Source: an uncultured Bacilli bacterium
GTDB taxonomy: Bacteria; Bacillota_I; Bacilli_A; RF39; UBA660
NCBI GenBank assembly: GCA_947629195.1
Contig: CANRCS010000025.1
Coordinates: forward strand, 1-10,717
Direction of reading: 5' to 3'
Length of the DNA stretch: 10,717 nt
In this document: in pieces, positions 1 through 7,226 of the stretch
Layout of the letters: each line of letters starts with the position of its first letter
Position numbering within the stretch: position 1 is the first letter of the stretch
Position numbers and translations under genes: made by a program
The notes under the pieces: generated by a model
The model's input: the letters and a program-made list of their open reading frames with translations, nothing else
What the model was told of the DNA's origin: nothing
The model's database searches: none

Positions 1-20
1 CTTATTATTTTAAATTCCAT
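1..20 (-). CDS. Start of a further downstream gene, truncated by the window edge; possible seventh paralogue
   Basis: An ATG (complement of 18-20) opens a frame reading M-E-F-K-I-I before the sequence runs out. It lies just after the stop of the preceding gene (TAG at 30-32). A G-rich stretch (GGGGA on the minus strand, about 26-30) sits five bases before the ATG and overlaps that stop, much as the neighbouring gene ending at 2735 overlaps the ribosome-binding site of the gene starting at 2719. The six visible residues resemble the openings of the type A paralogues (MKLKIL, MKIKHS, MKKDHI), so a seventh family member is plausible. Only six codons are visible, so both existence and identity are inferences. 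Confidence 0.45.
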
Positions 21-29
21 ATAAATCCC

Positions 30-1301
30 CTACTTTTTTATCAATAATTTACCAAAATCATCAATTGTTTTAGCATTTTCTTCATTTACTTTATGTTCCT
101 TAATAAGCATTTTAATAGTATCAAAATCTTCATTTTCTTTATATAAAGAATTATATAAAACTTTTGTAGATAATCCCATATCTTTTAAGTTTCTAAGATA
201 TTTTTTATATTCCTCATATTTTTTTAATAACTTATCTAAATCAAAACTTGATTTAGAAATATTATTCTCTAATATACCTTTTAAAGTAGAATCATAATAT
301 TCTTCTTCATTAATTAAAAATGACTTAAATATTCCATTTAATCTATATATTTTACCATCATCATTTATAACTGCACATTTATCATCTGTATTAAAATTGA
401 CGATAAGATTGCATTTGTTTTTATTATAATATAAACTTGCTGATTTATAGTTTGGAAAATTCTCTAATAAAAATTTATCATCAATAATATTAATATTAGA
501 ATCTTTATCTATACTTATAAGTTTATCAAAAGAAGAATTATTATAACACACAATCATTATTTTATCTTTTCTTTGTATAAGTTCTATTTCTCCATTTACT
601 TCAATATTATTACTTGTTGGAATAAGTTTCATATCGTTATCATCAACTATTTTTATATTATCAACATATACATCATATATAGCATCAAATTTTTTACCTA
701 CAATTGAAGTTGGAATAATAAGTGTATCTATAAATGTAGATAAAGGATGATCTACTTTTGAAAAATCTGTTAATTCTTCTAAATTTATTATTTTGTTATT
801 TTTACATAATTTATATAATACTTTCTTTTCTTTTATGTTAGCCTTATTATCTATTATAAATTCCTTACGATTCATGTCTGTTCTAACTTCTATTGTTATT
901 TTTTCATCATTAGTATAAACAAGTATACTTTCAATATTATTTCCTAGTGGTATTTTTATTATTTCATCATTAACTATAACTTTAGCTTCTTGAAATAAAG
1001 ACTCATTATTAGAAATATCATATTCAAAATGTCCATTAAATGAATTAAAATCAATTACAAAACCATCAATATTTTTATATTCACCTAAATATATATTTTT
1101 CGTTGTTTCTGGTATATAAGTATATTCAAAATAATCATTGCCAATAATTACATTTTCAATACTATCTATTTTTACAAAATCTTCAGGTTCTATTATTCTT
1201 CTTCTATCATATAACAACGTATTATATTTTTTGTACTTACTATTTAAAAATGATAGTTTGTTTATTTTTATTTTACTAGATTTTAAGATTTTTAATTTCA
1301 T
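30..1301 (-). CDS. Type A paralogue of the D-N-D-M-x-L-x-P family, unknown function (423 aa)
   Basis: The protein is unrecognised and belongs to a family repeated six times here. Residues 1-215 are beta-rich and divergent from the other type A members. The family signature DNDMKLIP is at 221-228. It is followed by a beta-rich segment with the conserved pattern of hydrophobic strand, K-D/N-turn, then I-I-D (about 260-280). Residues about 354-423 form a predicted helical C-terminal domain (K-Y-L-R-N-L-K-D-M-G-L, then L-Y, then F-G-K-L-L-I-K-K). No signal peptide or membrane helix is visible, so it is probably cytoplasmic. The ATG overlaps the TGA of the upstream gene as ATGA, which implies coupled translation, and GGAAAG lies about nine bases before it. 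The stop is TAG. It is more diverged from the other type A genes than they are from each other. Confidence 0.88.
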   Translation of the reverse strand: MKLKILKSSKIKINKLSFLNSKYKKYNTLLYDRRRIIEPEDFVKIDSIENVIIGNDYFEYTYIPETTKNIYLGEYKNIDGFVIDFNSFNGHFEYDISNNESLFQEAKVIVNDEIIKIPLGNNIESILVYTNDEKITIEVRTDMNRKEFIIDNKANIKEKKVLYKLCKNNKIINLEELTDFSKVDHPLSTFIDTLIIPTSIVGKKFDAIYDVYVDNIKIVDDNDMKLIPTSNNIEVNGEIELIQRKDKIMIVCYNNSSFDKLISIDKDSNINIIDDKFLLENFPNYKSASLYYNKNKCNLIVNFNTDDKCAVINDDGKIYRLNGIFKSFLINEEEYYDSTLKGILENNISKSSFDLDKLLKKYEEYKKYLRNLKDMGLSTKVLYNSLYKENEDFDTIKMLIKEHKVNEENAKTIDDFGKLLIKK

Positions 1302-2719
1302 ATTAATCTTCTTTCCAATTTCTTTTCTTTAATTTTAGAATCTTTATTTTTAACTTCCACGTTTTCTATACTAGTTATTTTTTTATAAGAGTTGTTAAAA
1401 TGACATGTGTGGATTTTATTCATAAGTGGATCTTCATACTTAAAATCAACTATTATTCCAGTAGGTACTAATGAAACATTTTCTATAATAGTATTAGGAA
1501 TAATATTAAATTCATAATTAATATTTTCAAATACTATATTTATTTTTTTTAAGTTTTTAAGATCAAAAATATCTGCAGATAAATTAGTATATTTATTGTC
1601 ATTTAAACCCTTATATAAATTATTTACAGATAAATCAAATACATATTCATCTTTATCTTCAATAGGATAATCTTCTGTTATATACATCTCATCTATTTTA
1701 TCTGTATCAACTACTCTAAAATATTTATCTAATAATATATATCTTCTCATATTGTTAAAACTATTGTTAATTAATATTTCATATGTTTCTTTTTTATCAT
1801 TATAATTGATATATATTAGTTGTTCTGACTCATCTAATTTCAAATTAAACTCTTTAGGATTTAATAGCATTTCATTATCTTCTTTCATAGTAATTTTTCT
1901 AAGATTTGGGAAAGATTCTCTAAAAGGTGATGGTGTTATAGAATGTACGAATTTTATTTTTTTAATAGAATTTATATCCATAATAAGTTTTTTACAATTA
2001 AGTTTGTTTTTAATTATTATCTTTTCATACTCTTTATATTCATTTATTAAATTTAAAGTTTCATTTTCGATATCATCAGAACTTAAAAAACAAATATTTT
2101 CTAAATTATCTACTATAAAATCATCTTGAATATCCTTTAGAATATATTTTTTTACTGATTTTTCATCATATATTTTTATATGTAAATCTTCTTTACGTTT
2201 AATGTCTATATTTTTATTTTTTACATCGATTTCATGATTAGAATTTTTACCTCTAATTATTATTTTTTCTAATTTTTCACATTTTTGTTTTTTATCATAT
2301 TTGAAACTCTTTATTTCATATGGTATAGATATTGTTTCTAATGAAGGTAAATAATACATAAAATTGTCTACATATTTTATAGTATCAGGAAAATAAATTT
2401 CTTTTAAATTTGGAAAATATATAATAATTCCAATATCACTTTTAATATACTCTATATTTTTATCAATAATTAAATCTTCAATTGGAAATCCAAATATAAA
2501 TAATTCATCTACATTTATGTTTACAAGTGATGAGTCACTTGTAAGTTTAAGTGCATTAATGTCTTTTAATTGTCTTTTATAATCCGAATATTTATAACTT
2601 TCGTTTTTACTTAAATCAATAGAAAGCTTTTCAATATTTTTATTTTTTGAAAGTAAAACTTTTCTATCTTTTTTTAAATTTTCTATATTTTCCTCTTTAA
2701 TTTCATTTTTATAATTCAT
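1298..2719 (-). CDS. Type B LRR-like paralogue lacking the family C-terminal domain, unknown function (473 aa)
   Basis: The front carries the type B marks: L-K-K-D-R-K near residue 15 and D-Y-K-R-Q-L-K near 46. Irregular leucine-rich-repeat-like strands follow at intervals of about 22-23 residues (I-Y-F-P, I-S-I-P, I-I-I-R; about 108-157), as in BspA-type repeats. The signature is DNEMLLNP at 281-288, then the conserved strand-turn segment near 325-345. Unlike its five relatives it ends without the roughly 70-residue helical domain and instead has a charged Lys/Glu/Arg tail. I found no frameshifted remnant after its stop: the next gene starts directly inside it. I chose ATG 2719 over the in-frame TTG at 2728 because TAGGGA (2729-2734) is nine bases from the ATG but abuts the TTG. 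The TGA stop overlaps the next ATG. No signal peptide or Trp is present. Confidence 0.87.
   Translation of the reverse strand: MNYKNEIKEENIENLKKDRKVLLSKNKNIEKLSIDLSKNESYKYSDYKRQLKDINALKLTSDSSLVNINVDELFIFGFPIEDLIIDKNIEYIKSDIGIIIYFPNLKEIYFPDTIKYVDNFMYYLPSLETISIPYEIKSFKYDKKQKCEKLEKIIIRGKNSNHEIDVKNKNIDIKRKEDLHIKIYDEKSVKKYILKDIQDDFIVDNLENICFLSSDDIENETLNLINEYKEYEKIIIKNKLNCKKLIMDINSIKKIKFVHSITPSPFRESFPNLRKITMKEDNEMLLNPKEFNLKLDESEQLIYINYNDKKETYEILINNSFNNMRRYILLDKYFRVVDTDKIDEMYITEDYPIEDKDEYVFDLSVNNLYKGLNDNKYTNLSADIFDLKNLKKINIVFENINYEFNIIPNTIIENVSLVPTGIIVDFKYEDPLMNKIHTCHFNNSYKKITSIENVEVKNKDSKIKEKKLERRLI
2521..2544. repeat. Perfect inverted repeat, 10-bp arms with 4-base loop, inside a coding region
   Basis: TTACAAGTGA and its reverse complement TCACTTGTAA flank TGAG. 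No T-run follows on either strand, so it is not an intrinsic terminator. A 10-bp arm can arise by chance in AT-rich DNA of this length. Confidence 0.5.
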
Positions 2720-2728
2720 ATAACTCAA

Positions 2729-2734
2729 TCCCTA
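2729..2734 (-). promoter_or_regulatory. Ribosome-binding site deciding the ATG 2719 start
   Basis: TAGGGA on the minus strand lies directly against the in-frame TTG (2728) but nine bases before ATG 2719. It is immediately downstream of the stop of the previous gene. The ATG is therefore preferred. Confidence 0.65.
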
Positions 2735-4126
2735 CTATTTTATATTTTTAATTAAGATTTTCCCACATTCTTCTATTGCTTTGGCATCTTCTTTTTTACC
2801 ATCAAAACAATCTATCATTTCTTTAATACCTTTAAAATATTTTAAATTTTTATTCTTATCAAAATCTATTGCGCACGCATAATATAATGTTTTATTTGAT
2901 ATACCTAAACTTTTTAGTTGCTTTAACTTGTCCATATATTTCAAATATTTATTATATAATTTATCAAAGTCTTCATTATTTAATCTTTCACTAAATAATT
3001 TATGCCAATCATTATTAATAAGTAATTCATTAAATTTATCATCTACCTTTAAATATCTTTTATTATCTAACCATAAACGTTTGTTATTATTTAACATTAA
3101 ATATCTTTTAAAGCTACTATTAATTTCATATCTTTTATTATTTATAAAAAATGTAAATTTATTTTTTTTATTATGTTCTATTATTGCGATGCATCGTTGA
3201 TATCCTTTAAACATTTCCCATTTCTTAATTTTGGGAAAATTTTTTTCAATATAATTTTTATCAATAATTTGAACATCACCATTTTTATATAAATTAATTA
3301 TTTTATTTTCATCAGACTCAACAAATAAAGTTAAAACATTATCACTGTTTTCTATAATATATAAATTCCCATTTATACTAATTATTTTATTTTCTGGAAT
3401 TAATTTCATATCACTATCAATAAATTTTAAATCATTAACTTTATTATTTCTATAAAAGGAAACATTTTTCCCAATAATATTGGTATCTAAAATAAGTTGT
3501 TCAATAACATCATTATTTCCTATAATTATATTTTTATATTTAGTATACATATGTAAATCTAGTTTAGAATTTACTATATTTTTATCACTTAATTCTATAT
3601 CCTTATACTCTATATATTTTTTTGTTATTCCATTACTGTTAACCAATATAATGTTATCTTCATTGTTATTTGAAATTGTTATTTTTAACGTATCATTTAT
3701 ATTTTCAAAATGTATACTATAACAAAATGGAGGACATTCGATATTTTCAATTTTATTATCAAAAACTATGTTTACTTTATTGCTTAAATCACGACAAATT
3801 TCTATATATAGTCCATTTGATTTGAGTGCGATATCATAATCAATTGTTATTCCATCTAAATCTAAATTTTCATTTTTAGAAAATATAATTTTTTTAGATT
3901 CTTTACCTGAAGTATCAAAATTATATAACATAGCATAATTTAAATATACACCATTTTTTAATATTATTTTTTTAATTTTTTTATAAAATGTGCGTTCATG
4001 TATTGCTATTAGTTTATATCCACTATTTTCATCAATTAATAATGTGTTTTTATTCATAATATTAAATTTTTTATATGACCATATATCCTCAATTTCACTA
4101 AGTTTTAAGATATGATCTTTTTTCAT
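2735..4126 (-). CDS. Type A paralogue, unknown function (463 aa)
   Basis: This is a close partner of the gene just upstream at 4138-5484. Residues 1-235 are beta-rich and align only loosely with that neighbour (shared short pieces such as D-G-I-T-I-D-Y-D at about 91-98 and N-I-V-F-D/E). The family signature here reads IDSDMKLIP at 236-244, with Ser in the usual Asn position. Residues about 266-349 are almost identical to the neighbour, reflecting a 249-bp near-perfect DNA repeat. It then carries 15 residues the neighbour lacks (about 350-364, including R-L-W-L-D and K-R-Y-L-K). The helical C-terminal domain (about 386-463; L-K-S-L-G-I-S-N-K-T-L-Y-Y) ends in a basic tail. The start ATG lies 11 bases after the previous TAG stop, with a weak AGGCGA-type site about ten bases upstream. 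It is likely cytoplasmic; there is no export signal. Confidence 0.88.
   Translation of the reverse strand: MKKDHILKLSEIEDIWSYKKFNIMNKNTLLIDENSGYKLIAIHERTFYKKIKKIILKNGVYLNYAMLYNFDTSGKESKKIIFSKNENLDLDGITIDYDIALKSNGLYIEICRDLSNKVNIVFDNKIENIECPPFCYSIHFENINDTLKITISNNNEDNIILVNSNGITKKYIEYKDIELSDKNIVNSKLDLHMYTKYKNIIIGNNDVIEQLILDTNIIGKNVSFYRNNKVNDLKFIDSDMKLIPENKIISINGNLYIIENSDNVLTLFVESDENKIINLYKNGDVQIIDKNYIEKNFPKIKKWEMFKGYQRCIAIIEHNKKNKFTFFINNKRYEINSSFKRYLMLNNNKRLWLDNKRYLKVDDKFNELLINNDWHKLFSERLNNEDFDKLYNKYLKYMDKLKQLKSLGISNKTLYYACAIDFDKNKNLKYFKGIKEMIDCFDGKKEDAKAIEECGKILIKNIK
3039..3083 (-). other. 45-bp in-frame segment present in one type A gene and absent from its neighbour
   Basis: The alignment offset between the two type A genes jumps from 1415 to 1370 here, so the 2735-4126 gene has 15 extra codons (about residues 350-364). 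The 13-base string TAAATATCTTTTA (plus strand) occurs inside this segment (3050-3062) and again at 3098-3110, giving repeated K-R-Y-L in the protein. This fits a small duplication or slippage event, or a deletion in the other copy. The direction is unknown. Confidence 0.75.
3084..3332 (-). repeat. 249-bp near-identical block, copy 1 (in the 2735-4126 gene)
   Basis: By eye this matches 4454-4702 at a constant offset of 1370 with four differences. Two differences (3113, 3115) fall in one codon and change Ser to Gly, one (3143) changes Ile to Met, and one (3317) is silent. Sequence on both sides diverges sharply. It encodes about residues 266-349 of its protein. It is a direct repeat between paralogous genes, best explained by recent duplication or gene conversion. 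Confidence 0.93.
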
Positions 4127-4137
4127 TAGTAGTTCGC

Positions 4138-5484
4138 CTACTTCCTATTATTTTTAATGTCTTTAATTAAGATTTTTCCAAATTGTTCTATTTTTTCTGC
4201 TTCATTTTCTGTAATACTTTCATTTCCCATCATTTGTTTTAATCCTTTAAATAATCTTAAATCTTTATTTTCATCAAAATCTGTTGCATAAGCATAATAT
4301 AAGGTTTTATTTGAAATACCTAAATCTTTTAGTTGCTTTAACTTGTCCATATATTTCAAATATCCAGTATATAATTTATCAAAAACTGAATTAGATAATC
4401 CACTTTTAAAAATTTTACTCCAATCATTATTAACAAGTAATTCATTAAATTTATTATTATTTAACATTAAATATCTTTTAAAACCACTATTAATTTCATA
4501 TCTTTTATTATTCATAAAAAATGTAAATTTATTTTTTTTATTATGTTCTATTATTGCGATGCATCGTTGATATCCTTTAAACATTTCCCATTTCTTAATT
4601 TTGGGAAAATTTTTTTCAATATAATTTTTATCAATAATTTGAACATCACCATTTTTATATAAATTAATTATTTTATTTTCATCAGATTCAACAAATAAAG
4701 TTTGATAATCAATATTTGTATCTATAAAATATAGTGTTCCATTTATATTAATAGTTTTGGTTCTAGGTAATAATCTCATATCATTATCATCAATAAATTT
4801 TAACTCATTTACTTTTAATTCTGGATATGGATTTTTAAATGTATTTGTATTCATAATAAGAGTTTTAATAGGAATATTAATATTATCTAGATAAATATTT
4901 TTATATTCATCAAATTTACATAAATCTAATACTCCATCTTTTACATCACGATTAAATAATCTAATTTTATCTTTTTTAACAATTTTTACTCCACTATTGT
5001 TTATTGTATATAAAACATCTTCTTCTTTACTATAGATTCTTAATTCTATATCATCCATTTCTTTACAAAAAGTTATGGAACTTCTATTTTTAGCGTTAAA
5101 TTTAATTTTTTCAACCTTATCTTCAAATACTATATTTATCGTATCTATAAGAAAATTACGGGCATCTAACTCTAATGCGAAAAATTCATCATTTTTACAT
5201 ATAGTATCATAATCAATAGTTATACCATTTAAATCATTTCTTTTTGATAGTACAATATTTTTAATATTAGTATTAGTGGTATCAATTATGTATCCACCAT
5301 ATCTAAAATCGTAATCAAAAACAATATTTTCAAAATTTTTATATATTTTCTTTTTTTTAATATACCAAAATGATCTAGATGCATCCACTATTAAAGTATC
5401 ATAATTTATAAACCTATTATAAGGTTTACAATGTCCATGCTTACTAACTATCTGACTAAATTTAATTGAATGTTTAATTTTCAT
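4138..5484 (-). CDS. Type A paralogue, unknown function (448 aa)
   Basis: First of the two adjacent closely related type A genes. The N-terminal part (1-232) is a beta-rich divergent region, with D-T-L-I-V-D near 29-34 and L-N-G-I-T-I-D-Y-D near 85-93 echoing the downstream neighbour. Signature DNDMRLLP is at 233-240. Residues about 262-345 match the downstream paralogue almost exactly; the helical C-terminal domain (about 366-448) contains L-K-D-L-G-I-S-N-K-T-L-Y-Y and F-G-K-I-L-I-K and ends in the basic tail KDIKNNRK. It lacks a 45-bp segment present in the neighbour. A 47-base gap separates it from the gene upstream, the largest gap in the array, but I see no convincing promoter in it. AGTGAT five bases before the ATG matches the extended part of the anti-SD pairing. 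Stop is TAG. No signal peptide or membrane segment. Confidence 0.88.
   Translation of the reverse strand: MKIKHSIKFSQIVSKHGHCKPYNRFINYDTLIVDASRSFWYIKKKKIYKNFENIVFDYDFRYGGYIIDTTNTNIKNIVLSKRNDLNGITIDYDTICKNDEFFALELDARNFLIDTINIVFEDKVEKIKFNAKNRSSITFCKEMDDIELRIYSKEEDVLYTINNSGVKIVKKDKIRLFNRDVKDGVLDLCKFDEYKNIYLDNINIPIKTLIMNTNTFKNPYPELKVNELKFIDDNDMRLLPRTKTININGTLYFIDTNIDYQTLFVESDENKIINLYKNGDVQIIDKNYIEKNFPKIKKWEMFKGYQRCIAIIEHNKKNKFTFFMNNKRYEINSGFKRYLMLNNNKFNELLVNNDWSKIFKSGLSNSVFDKLYTGYLKYMDKLKQLKDLGISNKTLYYAYATDFDENKDLRLFKGLKQMMGNESITENEAEKIEQFGKILIKDIKNNRK
4454..4702 (-). repeat. 249-bp near-identical block, copy 2 (in the 4138-5484 gene)
   Basis: Partner of 3084-3332, encoding about residues 262-345 of its protein. 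Identity resumes on the low-coordinate side at an offset of 1415 in short patches (for example a 36-base match at 4327-4362 with 2912-2947) after a 45-bp length difference. The high-coordinate side, covering the signature and N-terminal half, is much less similar. Confidence 0.93.
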
Positions 5485-5489
5485 AGTAC

Positions 5490-5495
5490 ATCACT
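5490..5495 (-). promoter_or_regulatory. GTGAT-type ribosome-binding site of the 4138-5484 gene
   Basis: AGTGAT on the minus strand, five bases before ATG 5484. It lies in the 47-base gap, which otherwise holds only AT-rich sequence with no clear promoter or hairpin. Confidence 0.55.
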
Positions 5496-5531
5496 TACTT
5501 TCTTATATTACTAATTTTATAAATATTTGAT

Positions 5532-7226
5532 TTATCTTCTAATTGATTTAACAAGTGTATTTCCATAATTATTAATATTTTTAATATCTTCTAAATCATA
5601 TTTACCATTGCCTAAATTCACTATTAAATTATCCAAAACTTCTTTAATATCTTTAAATGGATAATTATTTTTATAAAGATAATACGTATAATATAAAACT
5701 CTTCTATCTATTCCAAGTTTATTTAATTTATCAAGATATTCAAAATCTAAACTTTCAATAACATCATTTTTTTCACAATAAAATTTCTTCTGTTTTTTCT
5801 TTAATTTTCCATTAACTATCTTAAATATGAACTGCAAATCATCAGAATTATTTTTAGATTTATTATTTGGAGTAACTGTAAGTAAATCTTCGTTTGATTT
5901 AATAATATAACTTTTATCTTTAGATAAATGAATCTGTTCAATTTGTTGGTTATATTTTATTTTTATGATTTGATCTTTATGTTTTCTTTTAATAACGTTT
6001 CTTTCAAAAAAATAATACATATTACTAAATTTATATTCAAAATTTTGTCCAAATGGAAATGTTAATGTATTAATTTTCATATTTGGAAATTGATTACTAA
6101 GTTCTTTAAAATTAGAATTATCAGTAAATTCAATTTCGTTAAGAGTTTCAGATTTTAAAATTTCATATAAAAATCCACTCCAAAACGTACTATTAATAAC
6201 TATGGGTTTATCAAATACAAGTTTTGTTAAATTTTCAGGAATATATCCTTTTGCTGCTTCTACATCACTAATATATAATGTATCAGATTTTGATAAATCC
6301 TCTATACTTAAATCTTTTCTAATTACAATATATCTAAATTTATATTCCCCATTCAATATAATATATATATTATCTTTTTTAAAATACATATGATATATCA
6401 TTTCATAGTCACTTAATTTAAAATTAACTTTTTGAGGTATTAATCTCATATCATCGTTATCAACTACTTCTATCTCTCTTATGGAATAACCCTGATAATC
6501 TATATATTTTAAATTATCTAGGTCATGAGTGTTGATCAATATTTTATTGCAATTCCTAATTTTACTATTTATATCAATTTTACTGGGATGATATTTATTT
6601 ACTATGTCTGATATATTAAGAGTATCACTATTAATTGATTTTATTTCTACCTCTTTTTTATCAATTTTATTATTAAGATATATATCGTATTTTATTGAAA
6701 TACCATCTTTAAATAAAGATAAAATTATTTTATTATCATTCCATTTAAAAAGTTTTATTTGAAAATTTTCTACATCAAATTCAAGATTATCTTTATTATC
6801 ATCAAATATAACTAATTTTTTTAATGATTTAAACTTATTTGAAAATATGTGATCTATTCCTTTATTATATATAAAGAGAGTTTCTAAATTATCTAAATTC
6901 ATAGAGATATTTTTAATATCATCAAGACAACTATATAAAGTTAATTTTTTAATATTATTACAATTTATAAATGAAATATTTTCATAATTTTCAACATCAT
7001 AACCTATTTCTAATTCTTCAATGGGAAAATTAATAAATTGTAAAGTTTCATAGTTTCCTACAATTACAATTTTTTTAATATTTTTTAATTGTTCTTTATA
7101 ATCATTGTAGTTAAATATTCCCATGTCTATCACATCAGCAATAAGTGTATCTGCACTACTTTCGACATTTTTACTTTTAAAATATTTCCTGTCTTTTTTA
7201 ATTTCGTTTAATAATATTTCCCCCAT
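5532..7226 (-). CDS. Type B LRR-like paralogue, unknown function (564 aa)
   Basis: Numbering is from ATG 7226. Near the N-terminus are I-K-K-D-R-K (9-14) and N-D-Y-K-E-Q-L-K (41-48). Irregular leucine-rich-repeat-like strands follow at steps of about 19-22 residues (I-V-I-V, L-E-I-G, L-T-L-Y, L-F-I-Y, L-V-I-F; about 53-141). The signature DNDDMRLIP is at 256-264, then a strand-turn segment (R-Y-I-V-I-R-K-D-L-S near 298), a second possible LRR block (about 330-395) and the helical C-terminal domain (about 492-564; L-N-K-L-G-I-D-R-R-V-L-Y-Y, ending S-I-R-R). A GTG at 7235 is in frame, but it lies inside the strong GGTGATCC site that correctly positions ATG 7226. The 5' end overlaps the upstream gene by 29 bases, so translation is probably coupled. 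It is the nearest relative of the gene at 7198-8904. No export signal is visible. Confidence 0.88.
   Translation of the reverse strand: MGEILLNEIKKDRKYFKSKNVESSADTLIADVIDMGIFNYNDYKEQLKNIKKIVIVGNYETLQFINFPIEELEIGYDVENYENISFINCNNIKKLTLYSCLDDIKNISMNLDNLETLFIYNKGIDHIFSNKFKSLKKLVIFDDNKDNLEFDVENFQIKLFKWNDNKIILSLFKDGISIKYDIYLNNKIDKKEVEIKSINSDTLNISDIVNKYHPSKIDINSKIRNCNKILINTHDLDNLKYIDYQGYSIREIEVVDNDDMRLIPQKVNFKLSDYEMIYHMYFKKDNIYIILNGEYKFRYIVIRKDLSIEDLSKSDTLYISDVEAAKGYIPENLTKLVFDKPIVINSTFWSGFLYEILKSETLNEIEFTDNSNFKELSNQFPNMKINTLTFPFGQNFEYKFSNMYYFFERNVIKRKHKDQIIKIKYNQQIEQIHLSKDKSYIIKSNEDLLTVTPNNKSKNNSDDLQFIFKIVNGKLKKKQKKFYCEKNDVIESLDFEYLDKLNKLGIDRRVLYYTYYLYKNNYPFKDIKEVLDNLIVNLGNGKYDLEDIKNINNYGNTLVKSIRR

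Noticed and set aside
1298..1301. Mycoplasma-type code with TGA read as Trp
   Set aside because: Reading through this TGA would add only Trp-Asn before TAA, so this site alone is not decisive. However, Trp codons I decoded elsewhere are TGG and no in-frame TGA interrupts any gene, so TGA is taken as a stop.
2521..2544. Hairpin as an intrinsic terminator or regulator
   Set aside because: It is inside a coding region, has no T-tract on either strand, and one such 10-bp hairpin is about what chance gives in AT-rich DNA of this length.
2912..4702. CRISPR array or insertion sequence causing the repeated DNA
   Set aside because: There are only two copies, both in frame within homologous coding regions, with no spacers, terminal inverted repeats, target-site duplication or transposase.
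5485..5531. Internal promoter or terminator in the largest gap
   Set aside because: There is a TATAAA-like stretch but no matching -35 element, and no GC-containing hairpin followed by a T-run. AT-rich DNA gives such boxes by chance.
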